Notes: a model not told the origin generated them from the letters alone. Positions 22,870 to 35,873 are shown, counted from the first letter of the stretch. The stretch: 64,000 nucleotides of DNA from Capitella teleta (GCA_000328365.1 KB311802.1:1-64000); one strand, 5' to 3'. Made by a program: numbers and translations.

Positions 22870-24515
22870 TCAGGAAAAGTCTCCGTAGTCGAATGGGTTG
22901 AAATGGACCCAGGAAGGGTCAATGTTGCCTTGAGGCGCAGAGCGGTTGAAGTAGGGATGGCTCCTCAGTGGGGTGGAGGACATGTGAGGGAAGGAAGGAA
23001 CCGTTGCTTCAGCTTGTTGATGGGCAGGAGGAGGTGGATAAGACAGCTTGCGGGCCTCACCTGGTGTCGGAGCGATCGCTCGGAACTGGCAACTGTCTGT
23101 GCGCTGCATGTAAATTTGAATCGCCGCCCTTGCAGATCGTCGACTGTAGTCTCCGTCCTGGAAGAGCTGGACGCAGGCAGGATGCACTGTCCAGAAGAAG
23201 CCACGGCCGTTGCGAGCGCGTTCGGATTTAACGAAGCACTCGTTGACGGACAGGTTGTGGCGGACGCTGTTCTTCCATGAGGATTTAGTCAGGCGGTAGT
23301 AAGGACTGTAGTCCATGAGCCAGAGATAGATGTCGGCCAGGACCATTCTGTGGTCGGCTGTGGACATGATGGCCTTGACAATCAGCGTCATGTAAGGTTC
23401 GTCCGGCTTCGGATGTTGTTCTCGGAGTCGGAGTTCGCGCTCTACTTCGCTGATTTCATCGACGTTTTCGACGGCGGAGGTTTCAGGGGAACTGAAGACG
23501 CCGCTGTCTCCCTGTGTCGCCTCCTGTAGGATGAGTTCGGCCTCTGCGGTGTCGTCCAGGGTGTGTCCCCGTGGCGGAGAGACTGCCTCGCGGAGTGGAG
23601 GGCTGTTCGAACGGAAAAGCAGGGCGTCGATGTCGAAGTTGTTGATGGATTCCATGAATGCGGTTGAATCGATGTGACTGGAGTTGATATCGAGCCAATC
23701 AGAGATTTCAATGTCTGATAAGGAAGGATTGTCGACCTGGAACAAGAGCGGGAATGAGTTTCATAACGTAACCAAAGTGCGTTATGATTGTGTTGCTCTA
23801 CTTTGACGCTGTTTGTTCAAACTGATCTTACCTTTCGTGGTTTAAAAAATCTACCTAGTTAGACTAAACCTATTATAAGACAATCTTTAAAACAAATAAA
23901 AACCCTAGCTAGAACTAAGGTTTCCTACAAGCTGCTTCGACACTATAGCAATCTTGAGAATTGCGGTTTTAATTAGAGGTGTGTTCTTTTATTTATAAAT
24001 TTGAGAAAATCAGTTGATTGCTTCACTCAGCAATGAGAAGAAATTGAGTTTAGAAGAAGATGCGCAAATTATTGGTGTATGTTTATTTCTAGAAAATTGG
24101 TATCAGCTAACAATTTGATTATTGTAGCCGTATATTAGCCGTAAATAGCCGTAAATAGCCGTATTGTATTGGTATATGTTGAAGTACAATACAGTACTTT
24201 TATTCAGTTAATGATAGTATTTAATTTCAGTTATGAGTTTTTAAAACGTCTATTCATATGCAACCAAATCTGTTTCATTGCAGGCATAGAATTAATTAGA
24301 ATTAATTAAAATTATTAATTACAATTTCTGAAGTTATTTTTGATTAACTTTTAAATGTTCTCAGTGTACTGGAGCACGCGAGGATTCGCGGATTAAAGAA
24401 TAAATTAATTAATCCGCTCGCAGAGAAAATAAAACTTTTAATCAAATATAATCATGATGAAACTTATCACCTGTGGGGAAGATGGTGCTCCTGGACTTCC
24501 CTCAAAAGTCTCCAT
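22870..24515 (-). CDS. FoxQ2-like forkhead transcription factor
   Basis: Two exons, 24515-24471 and 23736-22870, phase 0, 303 residues. The start METFEGSPGAPSSPQ comes from the upstream exon; the second begins after TTGTTCCAG, a 3' splice site. The forkhead domain spans about residues 123-222: KPDEPYMTLIVKAIM, WKNSVRHNLSVNECFVK (recognition helix), then GRGFFWTVHPA and GDYSRRSARAAI. FoxQ2 proteins have closely similar ECFVK, FWAIHPA and GDFxRRxAR segments, which is why I place it there rather than in other Fox classes. FDIDALL at residues 49-55 fits the EH1 pattern that recruits Groucho. The remainder is low-complexity acidic or proline-rich. FoxQ2 acts in anterior or apical patterning in other animals; its role here is unknown. 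Confidence 0.85.
23737..24470. other. forkhead gene intron
   Basis: About 730 bases, AT-rich, with GTGATAAG donor and TTGTTCCAG acceptor on the minus strand. Contains a short tandem array of TAGCCGTAAA-like units near 24125-24165. Confidence 0.75.
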
Positions 24516-25130
24516 TTTCTACCGATTAATTTCCTCGTTCGTCTGAAGTGAACTTCAATCTCAATTGCAAATACCACCAACTCCATTTTAAATATGAAAT
24601 TGTGCGCTGGCATGTTAAGAGAATACGCGAAATCAGTGGCTATAATATAACTGTACCGCAATGGTGTATGCCAGCCATGCGATGCTTCGTATACTTGAAA
24701 CGGAGAAATCGCATCTCTCATTATTTCGGATCACTTTAACTGCGAAAGGAAGGCAAGTTTAGTGGCGCAAAGAACGATGACACTGCGTGCATCACAAACA
24801 TTTCACGCATCGTTGCGCATCGCTTTATTCTTCATGCTTGATTGGTTTCTATAGTTACGTCAGCCATCGTCCACGCCATCTTGTTTGAGATGCCAACTTA
24901 TAACATGTTCAATGAGTTAAAAATCACGCAATTTGTTGTTCTCCTTTAGCTCCGTACATACTAGTACACACGTATATTTATTTTATATCTATAAATCATT
25001 TCAATCCGGAACATTTTAACGTCGATAAAAGAACGGAACAGAACCAACATAAACTAAGAGAATAACAGAACGCGAAAGGTACTTGTATAGTGCATGGTGG
25101 TGTATTTTATTACAACGGTGAATTAACCCA
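24516..25130. promoter_or_regulatory. divergent promoter region, forkhead / small membrane gene
   Basis: 615 bases between the start codons of two divergent genes. CGCCATCTTG at about 24876-24885 matches the YY1 core in reverse. TTACGTCAGC at 24854-24863 resembles a CRE half-site. These are pattern matches only. Confidence 0.4.
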
Positions 25131-25786
25131 ATGGAACAAATGAAGAATGGTAACAAGTTAATACCTTCGTCAGATAAGTTCATGGAGAGAATAATGTTCG
25201 AGGGTGGCCCAGAATTAATGAGCCTCTCGGGGATAAAGTGGTCCGATTCTCACGTACTTTTGCACACGTTGCCTAGCAACCAATATAAGTTTCCTGTAAG
25301 ATTATCATAATGATTCAGCACTTTTTACCGATTTGGTAGCGTCTCATACAGACCAATACCAACACCATTCTCAGTTTCTTTGAGAAAAACGAAGGCGATC
25401 CAGTATCGTTCATAAGTATCTTTGTGCTGAGTCTATCTATACCATTACTTATGATTATATACTTGTAGGTGCTAATCAATATAATTAGTGTCTTTATATA
25501 TATAACATTAGACCAAGTCACAGCAACTGAAAGACTAGTATTGCGGGCATAGACTCATGCGCAACATACTCCTAACACCGGATTACTTGTGTGTGAGATA
25601 TGGAATTATAAACCTGTCTCTCTGTCTACTGATCAGTGCGGTGTCTTCATCGCTGTGTTCTCCTGTATTTCTGTCGTGCTATTCGCTGTTCTGAGTCCTT
25701 CCAGATTGAGCTATTTGGCGGAGCGGAGTTACCCCAAGTATAGTTTGGTGTCGTCGGAAATCGCCGAAATGAATATTTGGAACTAG
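25131..25786 (+). CDS. small two-exon single-pass membrane protein
   Basis: Exons 25131-25295 and 25637-25786, donor CCT|GTAAGA and acceptor CTGATCAG|TGC, phase 0, 104 residues. The first exon is open from its ATG for 55 codons; the second encodes one hydrophobic helix (CGVFIAVFSCISVVLFAVLS) then about 28 residues ending EIAEMNIWN. An AATAAA follows 150 bases after the stop. No family recognised. The matched phase, good splice sites and poly(A) signal argue for a real gene, though small size makes chance possible. Confidence 0.55.
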
Positions 25787-25935
25787 ATACAGTGTATATT
25801 CTGGTATATGAATTATGGATACACGAAGCGGCATGTGGCAGTATGCGCACATCTCCTTTTCTCAAGTGCCGCTGTTCCGTTCTCGATTAATGATGTTCTG
25901 AGAGAGGAACACAGATGTCCAATGACCAAAGCATA

Positions 25936-25941
25936 AATAAA
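25936..25941 (+). terminator. poly(A) signal, small membrane gene
   Basis: AATAAA on the plus strand, 28 bases from the opposing signal of the ERICH3-like gene. Confidence 0.55.
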
Positions 25942-25968
25942 AACAGACTCAATTCACTAAGTGGATAT

Positions 25969-25974
25969 TTTATT
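25969..25974 (-). terminator. poly(A) signal, ERICH3-like gene
   Basis: AATAAA on the minus strand, about 540 bases past the stop codon. The two convergent genes probably have overlapping or abutting 3' ends. Confidence 0.5.
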
Positions 25975-26512
25975 TCATTCTAGTCAGAAACAAAGCCTAC
26001 CAAGTTCTTGTCTTTTTCCATGAAATTTTCAATCTCTGCTCTGCAAAAATTAACGAGCGAAACAATCGTTCATATAATATTCTCAGTTCTACAAAACACA
26101 TTCTTTACACAAGTGGTTCGTTTGGACACCAAAGGCACACAGAGAATTGAGGAGGGGGGGGGGGTGTTATAGGAACAATCACAGAAAGAAAGAGGGGATA
26201 CAACATTATAGCTCAGTTTGTCAAGATTTACAATAAATTGTGATTGTCGCGCATCACTCATAATAAGCAAAAATTACAATATTATTCATGGTCAGGTAAT
26301 CAGATGATGTTTGCAAGTAATTAATCCGATTTCAAAGGTTTCAACATTCAAAATATCCATTTACACATTTAAAATCCAATGATTATAAACTGCAGATTAT
26401 AAAACTTGAGCAGGAATAAATTAAACGCAAAGCAAAATAAAGATGACATCATGTATGGAGACCCTACACGAAGCTACGGTATCACAGATATGAATATTAA
26501 GCACTGTCGCAG

Positions 26513-29500
26513 TTACTTGACGTTCAGAGCATTTTTTATATCCTCCTGCAATGAAGGATCAATCAGATTGCCCGGATTCAGAGTGATGTCATTCAGGGTG
26601 CGATTCATCCGCAGCAGATTCAAAATTCCCGCTGCCCCCTCATCCCCAATTTTATTGCCTTCCAAATCCAGCGAGCGAACGGCGACGTTCTTCAAGAGGC
26701 CGTCAGTGAAGACCTTGATTCCCTCGTCCGCTAAGTTGTTGTAATCGAGCGACAGTGTGTGCACGTGAGTGTTGCTGGCCAGCGCCAAAGCCACCTCCTT
26801 CCATCCCTCAATGCCGACGCCCTTATTCCCGGTCATGCTAAGTATGGCGAGGGGCGTGTTTGCCCTGAGCAGGTCAGCCATGGCCCCCGCCCCTTCCAGC
26901 GCCATGCCGCAGTCTCCGATATCCAGCTGCTGCAGATTGAGTCCGCCTCCCAGGGCGTCCTCAATCCGCCATTCCTCCGTTCCCATCAGCTCCTCCTGCA
27001 CCACGTCCATCGTGATCTGGTGAATTCCCTGGCGCAGTGCGTCCATGTCGCTCTGCTCCTTGGCTGAACGCTCCCGTGCATTGAGGTTAGCGTTCACTAA
27101 CCCTCGGATGAGGTCACTGCTGCCTCCGTCCCCGAACGGATTCCCATGCAGCCTGAAACAATGTTAAATCCAATGTAAACGACATCACAGTTAACTCACA
27201 ACAAAATCTCCAGTTTGGGTTTTTCTCTGACGATCTTCAAGATGTCCTTGACGCCTTGCTGCGTAATCTGATTGGAATTCAAGTTGAGCATCTTCAGGTC
27301 AGAGGTTTCCGTCGCCAGTAAGGCCTCCGTGATCTGGACCAAGCGTTCATCATTGATGCTGCTGTTGCGCAAGACAAGACTCTCGATGTGACCGTTCTGC
27401 TTGATGCATTCACACAGATCGTCCACCTACAAACAGAAGTTTTAAATCCAGTACAAAACCACGACCAGGGATCACAAACCTGTTCATTGGTCAGCTCATG
27501 TCCAGAGAGGTCGACCTCTTTCTTCTGAGCAATCAGATCGCGAATGGGTCCTTCGTGGGTCTTGCCTGGCGTGTCTTCCATCGTGCTCACATGGATCGGA
27601 CGAGGAGACGCGAGGCCGGCCACATTCTCAGGGTCATGACCTCCGGCTTGGTCCTCACTCTCGGTGCCGTAGGTGTCTGTGTGGTCAGGCGTTGACCATT
27701 CAGTTGAGTCTGCAGAAGCACAAATAGAAAGAGAGCGAGAGAAGCAGTGAATGGCGTACCGTGTTTGTCTTGGGGATCTCCCGTGACTGAAGCGGGCGGC
27801 GACACTGAGCAGAGATAACACAAAATGCAATCTTTTGACGCTGATCATCGTTACTCACTTTGCTTCTGAGGCGGAGTGTCTGGCGGTGGAGGTGACGTGT
27901 TCTTGGGGGGTCCTCCTACTTCACGGGATTCATCCAACTCACTGTCATCAGAAGAAGAGGTCGAGTTGGAGGATGAAGAGGAGGATGAGGAGGAGGAAGA
28001 GGAGTCCTTCCTCTTTGGCTCGGGGGCTTCAGCAATGAATTTCCGTTCGTCTTCGCTTGGGACTGGAGTCACCGAATCGGGTTGCACGACAGCGGGAACA
28101 TTTGAGCCCTCAACTGGAGAATACGTGCGATAGCGATACGCGGGATTGTCACTCGAGTCCTTTGAAGCGTCATCTTTCGGTGGCTCCTCCTTGTGGCTGA
28201 GGGCAGTAACCTCCGGCTGCGCTTCCTCTTTCACAAAAGAAGGAGGCGGGGGGGAGGAGATGACCTTGTCTTCCTCAACAGGGGACGGACTCATACTGAC
28301 TTCCCCATCAGCGTGAGAGGATTTTGACGAGGATTTTGACGAGGATGATTTTGACGAGGAAGATTTTGAGGAGGATGAGGATGAGGAGGGAGGTCTTGGA
28401 GGAGACTCCTCAGTCTTCAGTACTTCCTCGACGTTCCCTGTTTCTTGTTTTGGGGCTGATGACGAGGGAGGCGGAAAGGATGGGTTTGAGATCAGATAAA
28501 ACACATCAATATGTACACAAAAAAAAGCAGGTTTTTAACAATGGTAAGTGCATCCTACTTTTAGCCAAAATGTGCGGACAAAAAAACAAAGAAGATTTAA
28601 GTATATGCTGATCGACCTTTTGATGAGAGAAATAAAAGTGAGCTGTTTCCCCATAAAAGGTCAAATGGAAGATTATTGTACAACAGATCTACACAACAAT
28701 AAAAAGCAGACATTTTATTAGTACAGAAAGAGCTACAACAGCGAAAGGGAAAGATAGGAATGGGTGAAGTTTCAATGGCCGTCTGAAAAAGAAAACGAAA
28801 GCGTCTCTTTTGAAACAGATTTAGATTTTTGCTTAGCTCAAGAAATTATCCATGCCGTTCATAAGCATCGCGTGATAAAGTTGTGACGAGAGTCTCATAA
28901 AATATCGTGAGCATACTTGCGTGGTTATTTTCAGAGTTTTGTTAACATGAGTTTTCCTTTCAACAAATATTTAAGCAAATTTTGAAATGGAAAAAAATTC
29001 TAGTGAAGCAATTTGATATCAACCCACATAAAGAAAAACAAATCAATATGATGGAGAGAAAAAAAAGAGGGGGCGCAAAAAGATATAAATAAAGTTTTCT
29101 ATTTTGTAGTACGTAGCATTCAGAAATGATTTTATTTTTCATATTAATTCCTGAATTGAGAACAAAAACATTTTTAAAAAATAAGAATAATAAAAGTTAA
29201 ATGAAAACATTGAAAAATGACCATTGCTGGGGAAACAACTCAAAAACACTATATCAAAAAGTGTTCTGCCAACGAAAATTAAAGATATCCCCCCCCAAAA
29301 AATATTTTATTTAAATACGGAGAGGGCTATATAAGTCAGGACTTGAGCAATGTTAAAATTTACAGTTAATTTAATCTTAATTTACAGTTTATTTAATGCT
29401 TAGTTCCCAGAGCCCTACAATAATGGAGATATATTTATAAGTCGCTTGCCCAAGAGCAACAGCTAATTAATTTACCAACTTAACGGTAGTTGTAGATTTG

Positions 29501-32500
29501 ACCATTGCAAGAGCCCTGCTCTTATTGCTGCCCAATCGCTATGAATTCCGATTAAGAATTATGGAATTTCTAAGTGCGGAATGAACAGTCACTCACTGCT
29601 GGACCCTTCGTCGCTGGAGTATGAACGAGAGGAAGATGATGACCTTGATCGGGATGAAGTTGACCTTGAAGAGCTGCGGCTACGGCTGCTCCTCTGAAAA
29701 GAGAAATTGAATCGTTTATGGGTGAAAGCCAGGAAAGTAGAAAGCAAAACTCACCTGGTTTTCATCATCATCGAAGTCATCTTCATAACTGTGGTCTGTG
29801 AAACACAATAATTACATTATCATTATGACATAACGCTTGGCGCGTGTAGCAAGGGGGAACAAGTTTGATGAAATTGACGTGATTGAATTTCTGTGAGATT
29901 TCACTTCACGCAGTGAGAAACAGCTCTAGAACAACGGTGAATGCAACGGAGGTAGCAAAGTGAGGCGTCTATCGGAGGGAGCAACTCAAAGTGACACGTT
30001 CGTCACCTTTCTTAGTTTTTGGAGTAACTGGTCGCAATTGCTCTGATTCTGTCTCCATTGACACTTCTTCAACAGCCGAACCATCAGCTGAATCAACGTC
30101 TTCCTCTTCATCACGAATGAAATCAGAATCGGTTCCGTAGTCATCTGTGTGCAGTCGTAGAACTTCTCAATTATTCAGAGAAAACGAGAACTTGTATATA
30201 ATGTAATATAATGTAATATAATGTAATATAATGTAATATAATGTATATTATAAAGAAAATTTCAGCACATGTAACTAACTGATGTAAGTAAAGTGGAAAT
30301 AAACAAAACAAAAATTCTTTGGAATCAAGAAGAATTAAATGAAAACCTTTTGACGACAATAAATACAAATAAAATCAACTGAGAAAGTGCGGGATTTGGA
30401 AACCAAAACTGAACAAATGGAGATCAAAATTCAACTCAGTGGAAACTGATCAAATGCTCTCCAAATATAGTGATTTAATTTAGAGTGGAATTGTGTGAAT
30501 CATGCAGAGATTGATTCACCGGACGAAGTAGATACATCAGAAAGAGATTCCGGAGGATTCCCCTGCAAAGGAAGGCACTCGTCCGGTTCCTCCTCCACCT
30601 CCTCCTTCTCCTCCTCCCCCTCCTCCTCCTCCACCTGAACCTCTGTACACAAATTCGAGGCCAACTGAACTTTGACCTCTGATATCAGAAGCCAACGAAC
30701 ACGAATTGAAACCCTGAGAACTTGAAGGGAAAAGCGGGATGCACGCTTACCGTCTGTGGCTTCCGATGTCTGTTCGTGTTGTTTCACTTCAACTTCAATC
30801 GTCTTCGCTGGAGAAAATAATCGTAGTAGAATTTATGAAACCTCAAAGGATCGAGGGAATTACGTTCTGGCTCGGCAGCTTCCTCATCTCTCGCTTGTCG
30901 TTCTTCTTCAACCGTGATCTCAATGTCGTTCTCCTTTTCTTTCTTGGGTCTCGGTTTGGATTTTGGCTTCTGCTGTTCGGACAACTGGCACCTGTGATCG
31001 GACAGATCAGCATGAGGGTATACTGATGAATGACCTCTGACCTGTAGCATGGCACACCACCTTCAACTCCCAGGACGCCAAAATGACCTTTGCTCCCTCC
31101 CAAGCGACTCCCAACCTGGTGTTTGAACTCGCAACAGGCACTGAGTCGACAGTCGAGGACCCCGTTGACGTAGAACGTGAGACTGAACGGGTAACCACGG
31201 TGACGGCGAGAGGTGAAGCAGAAATCGCCTGCAAGATATTCACGCTGACCCTTCAACATGCTGAGATTATGCAACACTGACTCGCAGGAAGAATCTTCTC
31301 TTTGAACACAATCAGCGTGTTGCCCCCACAATGCTGCTGCTCCACCATTATCTCATCACGCGGATCAAATTTCTCGTAATCCAAATTTAGGTTGGAGCCA
31401 AAAAAGTGCATGTGGACATCACACATGGTCTGCACCCTTTCCTGGTGCTTCATGGCCGGCTCAGAGCGATGCAACATCAGACTTCCCTGCAAGCAATTTC
31501 ACCAAAATAACACACAAATGGCCAACAGCCGACACGAACCTTATTTGATCTGGGGCGCACGGGTTTGCCAACGCTAGTGGTTGGTCTGACCTGGCGCCTC
31601 GTGAGTCTTGTCCTCGGTTTACTGCGGGGAGAGGGGGAGCGGTGGGGAGGAAGGAGGTCGAGCGGAATCTGCTGCAGCAAGTAGGGAGACGGCCCACGAT
31701 GGCTGTCCATGGTCTGGTTATCCATGGTGTACTCACGCAGCGCAGTGCGATCCAGCTGAGAGATGAACAATGAAATTGACGGAGTAATCAGTTGAGCGCA
31801 CTCACAGCGTACAAGTGCTTATCATCCAATTCCCCCTCTGGATACTTGCTGCCTTTCTTCCCTGATTTCTTCCCCTTCTTTTTCCCTCGGCTGCTACGTG
31901 GTCTTTCTTCAATAACGTATCCATCTTCGTCAACGTAAATGACTCCCTTGGAGGTAGAGAGAGAGAAAGAGAGAAAATAGCACACAGCCGTCAAGTAACC
32001 AAGACAGCTTTACTTGGTCAGAAGATGGCGACTTGCTTCTCTTTCGTGAGCCTCTGGCGGGCGCACTGACGGGGCGACTAGTGCGACTACCAGAGACACT
32101 TGATGCGGGTCGACCACGCCCACTCTGACTTCGCTGAGGGCTAAGATAAGGGAGGACGTCTTCGTCCCCTCTGCGACCAGTTTCAGCCTGAAAGAAATGC
32201 ACGACAAATCAGCACAACAAAGAGACATTTAATAATTAGGAAATTTGATTCAATCAAAAGGTGTTAGATATTCAGTGAGAAAGAGGAGTAAAACTGTGTA
32301 TTTGTGATCTAATTCAATATAAAAATCAATGTGATGAGCAGATGACGATCTGCAGAATGGAGTGAGGAACATCTGATAAAAAAAGACCCTAAATTGTGAT
32401 CAACTGCTTTGCCTACAGTTTGCGTCACGATATTCCGAGTGGGGCTCTTCCTTGATCTCGGTCTCTTTTCATACTCCTCAGTAATCTCCGACCACAACGT

Positions 32501-34133
32501 CGGCATTCCCTGTGATTCAGAATACGTCACCATCAACAAAACAATGCAGATTTCAACAAAATGAGCAGAACAAACATGACCACAAAATAATGTCTGACCT
32601 TGACACGTCGCACGAGCTCAATCTTGGAGATTTCTTCCAACTTCTGTTTGATCGCCACTTGTCGGTTTCTTTCCATGTCGAGCGTTTTGTGGACAATGGC
32701 CTGCGCCATGAGGTCTCGGACGTGTTTCTTGTGCTCTTTCCGCGCCATGTTCATTCGGTAAGTGTTCTCTGACACAATTTCGCCTCTTCTCGTGACCTGT
32801 TCAAAGAGGTCGGTACCATGGTGATATAAGAGTATTGAATGCTTACCAAGCCCACTTTGCTGAGATGGGACCGCATGCGAGTGTTGCTGAAGTATCCAGC
32901 CAAATGCGGATCCATCAGACTGTTGTAGTTGGCCAGGATGCTGAAAAATTGAAAATACCCAAATGCTGAATGAACGGAGAAAGGGCATGCATAGCATTCT
33001 ATGATTGAACTGATAAGTTTGAAACCAGGTATGCAGCAACATTTTAAAGAATTTTATTTTATTTTTTATTTTTTTTTTTTTAGTATCAATGTCTAGTACC
33101 CATCCAAAGGCCGCTGCATATCATAAACTATTATTATCATAAAGATATCTATGATCAGGTGAATTATCACAAATTTATTATGTGATAAATTAAATAGTAA
33201 ATAATACGTGCTATGTATATGGAATCAATGATCTTTTATCATTAGATCTGCTCAGTCAATTTCTGCTATTAAACAAAAAATTTAAACGTTACTTTTTAAC
33301 CAAGCTTATTTACTTATTTTATAAGCTTCATGGTAACAGACGTACAGAGGTCAGGGGTCAAAGCGATATACATTATTTCAAAATTTTGAACATCATTTGA
33401 GAGAATGATATGCTCTGGGATTTGGTAACACATTTCACAGCAATTTACGGACAGAATCCCAAAAAATAAGAAATTATCAACCAAAAAGTAAATTTATCTG
33501 AATCGCTCCTTTCTTGGCGTTGTCGGAAAATCTCGAAAGTACCCAACTGTCAAATGCTCAAAAAGGGGTGTAGGGTGCAACCAGTTAGCTAATAATATTA
33601 TTCTTGGGGAAATTCAGATCCCAAGCTTTCATATGAGAGGTTTCTAAAATGAATTCTAAAATTTCAACCCTTGGTTGATCGACCTTATCATGGAATTTCC
33701 CTATTAATAAATATTTATCCTAATAAAATTTTATTTTATTTATCTTAATTTTATTAATATTTTATTTTTTCTAAAGAAAGATTGATGGTGACAATTTCAA
33801 GTGATGAAAATCTGTCACATAATATCATCATCATCATATGCATGATCATGATGATTACATTGATTCCACTGCATGTGATTTGAGATTATGATGATATTCC
33901 AATGATTGCATTTGTATGATCCAAAGTTACTTCGAACGTTTATGCATGATGCCTGGATACATAAGTAGCCTCGCGGGCCTAATGCCAGTAAATAGTAATG
34001 GTCACCATGATTATGATCATGATCGTAATATTAATAGTCACGATAGGCCTAATTAAAAGATAATATGGTGCAGTGCCAGTTGTGTACTTGTGACTAAAAA
34101 TTGGCTGACTTACCCTGGCTCGATGTGACTCAT
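26513..34133 (-). CDS. ERICH3: ERICH3 homologue with C-terminal leucine-rich repeats
   Basis: Twenty exons in consistent phase, 1216 residues: 34133-34114, 32940-32847, 32796-32599, 32509-32417, 32187-32014, 31946-31806, 31755-31540, 31486-31282, 31228-31042, 30991-30864, 30807-30751, 30642-30520, 30144-30007, 29795-29755, 29693-29597, 28455-27859, 27804-27760, 27709-27480, 27426-27200 and 27152-26513. The start MSHIEPGILANYNSLMDPHL matches human ERICH3. Exons 8-9 (residues about 313-440) are the DUF4590 domain: VEQQHCGGNTL, YPFSLTFYVNGV, CCEFKHQVGSRLGG. Then come Glu-rich (VEEEEGEEEKEEVEEE), Arg/Ser-rich and Ser/Lys/Pro-rich segments. From about residue 905 to the end are RNI-type leucine-rich repeats (LKMLNLNSNQIT, VHTLSLDYNNLADEG, VRSLDLEGNKIGDEG). 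Human ERICH3 is linked to cilia and has no such repeats to my knowledge. All splice sites read are GT..AG. Confidence 0.93.
28456..29596. other. ERICH3-like intron, AT-rich
   Basis: A 1.1-kb intron between the Arg/Ser-rich and Ser/Lys-rich exons. No further coding or structured element recognised. Confidence 0.65.
30196..30246. repeat. 10-base tandem repeat
   Basis: About five units of ATGTAATATA within an ERICH3-like intron. Confidence 0.95.
32941..34113. other. first ERICH3-like intron
   Basis: A 1.17-kb intron, the longest in the gene, between the 7-residue first exon and the second. It is AT-rich and includes ATCATGATG-type short repeats near 33820-33860. No coding sequence found. Confidence 0.7.
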
Positions 34134-34559
34134 GGTGACAATTCCACCCTAAAATCCCTTAAAAATAACCTTATCCACCCTCCAGCGATATAAAATGCGC
34201 CCCGAAGTAGATCGTGAACAGCAATCGGCGATTTTCAGTAGCAAAAAAGAAAGAAGAAAAGCGCATTCAGTGAGACTCCATTTTGTCAACAATAATCGTC
34301 GCCTGGGAACTCCCGTCACGTGATCAAACTTTGCTGTCAATTCCAACATAAATTACTCCTTTGGTTCAAGTTACAAATTTTGATGGTAATAAAAAAATGA
34401 TTAAATCAAATTTATTGACAGCGATTTTAGCAATTAGTTGAGATTCATCTTACAAGTTATTTGCCTGCTTATTTTTCATAACTGGGTCAGGTCAAGGTTG
34501 AGGTCGAAGGTCGTCGGCTGTTGTCAAGCGAAGTCATTTCTGTAGATAAATCGGGCAAA
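34134..34559. promoter_or_regulatory. divergent promoter, ERICH3-like / HACD
   Basis: 426 bases between two start codons on opposite strands. No TATA box is evident; the region is probably a bidirectional promoter with both 5' UTRs. Elements were not assigned. Confidence 0.5.
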
Positions 34560-35797
34560 ATGCCGCCCAAAAAACCTGATGATTATGTCAATGTCACGAC
34601 ATCTCTCGCGTATTTGTTGGTTTATAACTTTGCACAAGTCGGAGGGTGAGTGCTTGCCTCTATCGTGTCTAATTGCGCGGAATTGATCACCCCCCCGTGG
34701 GCGATAATAAGGGGTACCAGCATGGTGGCATGCTATCGGCTGCCAAATGCCGAAATGGTGTCAGTTTTTGAACCTTTGAAGTTTTGGTAATTTAACATGC
34801 TGCAAAAATATACGAAGCCTAAAAAACTCTTCTTGTCTCAGTAATTGAGATAAAGTTGCATTCTGGGCCTAAAGCCAAAGATGGTAGAGCCATTAAATCA
34901 TAAATGTTGGGTGCTATGTCAGTATCATGAGTATGTGTTCAATCATTCATGTCCTTAATTTTTCACTCAGATGGACAATGATTGCGTTTGCGATGGGTCT
35001 CAAGTGGGTCGCCAAGGGCTCGTACACTGACTTCTACGGTGCGGTCGAACCAATGCTGCTTATCTTTCAAACAGCGGCTATTCTTGAGGTGACCTCTCCA
35101 CTCACCCCCCCACTCTCTCTCTCTTTGACGCCTCTCTTTGCAGATCTTTCACGCCATGTTTGGCCTGGTCAAATCGAACCCCGTTCTGACGGCCTTCCAA
35201 GTGTTTTCTCGCATCATCGTCACATGGGGAATTTTGTACATTGTTCCTGAGGTTTGCATCAGAAAAAGTGTAACGATCAATTCAACTGATGATTGTGAAC
35301 AGGTGCACCAATCGGTTGGCGTGGCGATGCTTCTGGTCGCTTGGTCCGTCACGGAAATCATCCGTTACTCGTACTACATGTGCGGCCTCATTGACTCCAT
35401 CCCCTACGCACTGATGTGGTGCAGGTACACCTTCTTCATCATCCTCTACCCTATTGGGGTCACCGTGAGTACTTGCAGATATCTATGAATCATAGATATT
35501 ATTCCCATCATTCAGGGTGAGCTGCTAAGCATCTACGGAGCTCTACCGTTTATCAAAGACCGGGGTCTCTATTCTGTGTCAATGCCAAACAGAGCCAACA
35601 TGAGTTTCTCTTACTATCATGTCTTGATTTTCGTCATGCTGTCGTACATTCCCAGTGAGTGAATTCTCGTAAACTGGTTGAATATTTTGAGGAGTAATTT
35701 TTTTTTTTTTTTTTCAGTTTTCCCTCAGCTCTATCTGCACATGTTTGCTCAGAGGCGCAAGATGGTCAGCGCATCGCCGAAACCAAAAGCCGAATAA
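34560..35797 (+). CDS. HACD: very-long-chain (3R)-3-hydroxyacyl-CoA dehydratase
   Basis: Six exons (34560-34645, 34971-35088, 35144-35251, 35303-35464, 35516-35654, 35718-35797), 230 residues, the usual length for HACD1/2 and yeast Phs1. It dehydrates 3-hydroxyacyl-CoA in the third step of fatty-acid elongation in the ER membrane. The family signature EIIRYSYY and [15 protein letters not shown] is present. The catalytic pair Tyr153 and Glu160 keeps the seven-residue spacing known from Phs1. Several hydrophobic helices fill most of the chain. The C-terminus is basic ([16 protein letters not shown]), as expected on the cytosolic side. Which of HACD1-4 it matches cannot be settled by eye; it looks closest to HACD1/2. 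Confidence 0.95.
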
Positions 35798-35873
35798 ATA
35801 ATTTGCTCCCATTTAAACATCAATTGAGTTGATCAACACATGAAATTGCTTTTCTACAGTTTGTGATTATAAC

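Noticed and set aside
29597-29693. Arg/Ser-rich exon as a separate splicing-factor gene
   Set aside because: Phase and splice sites place it within the ERICH3-like chain.
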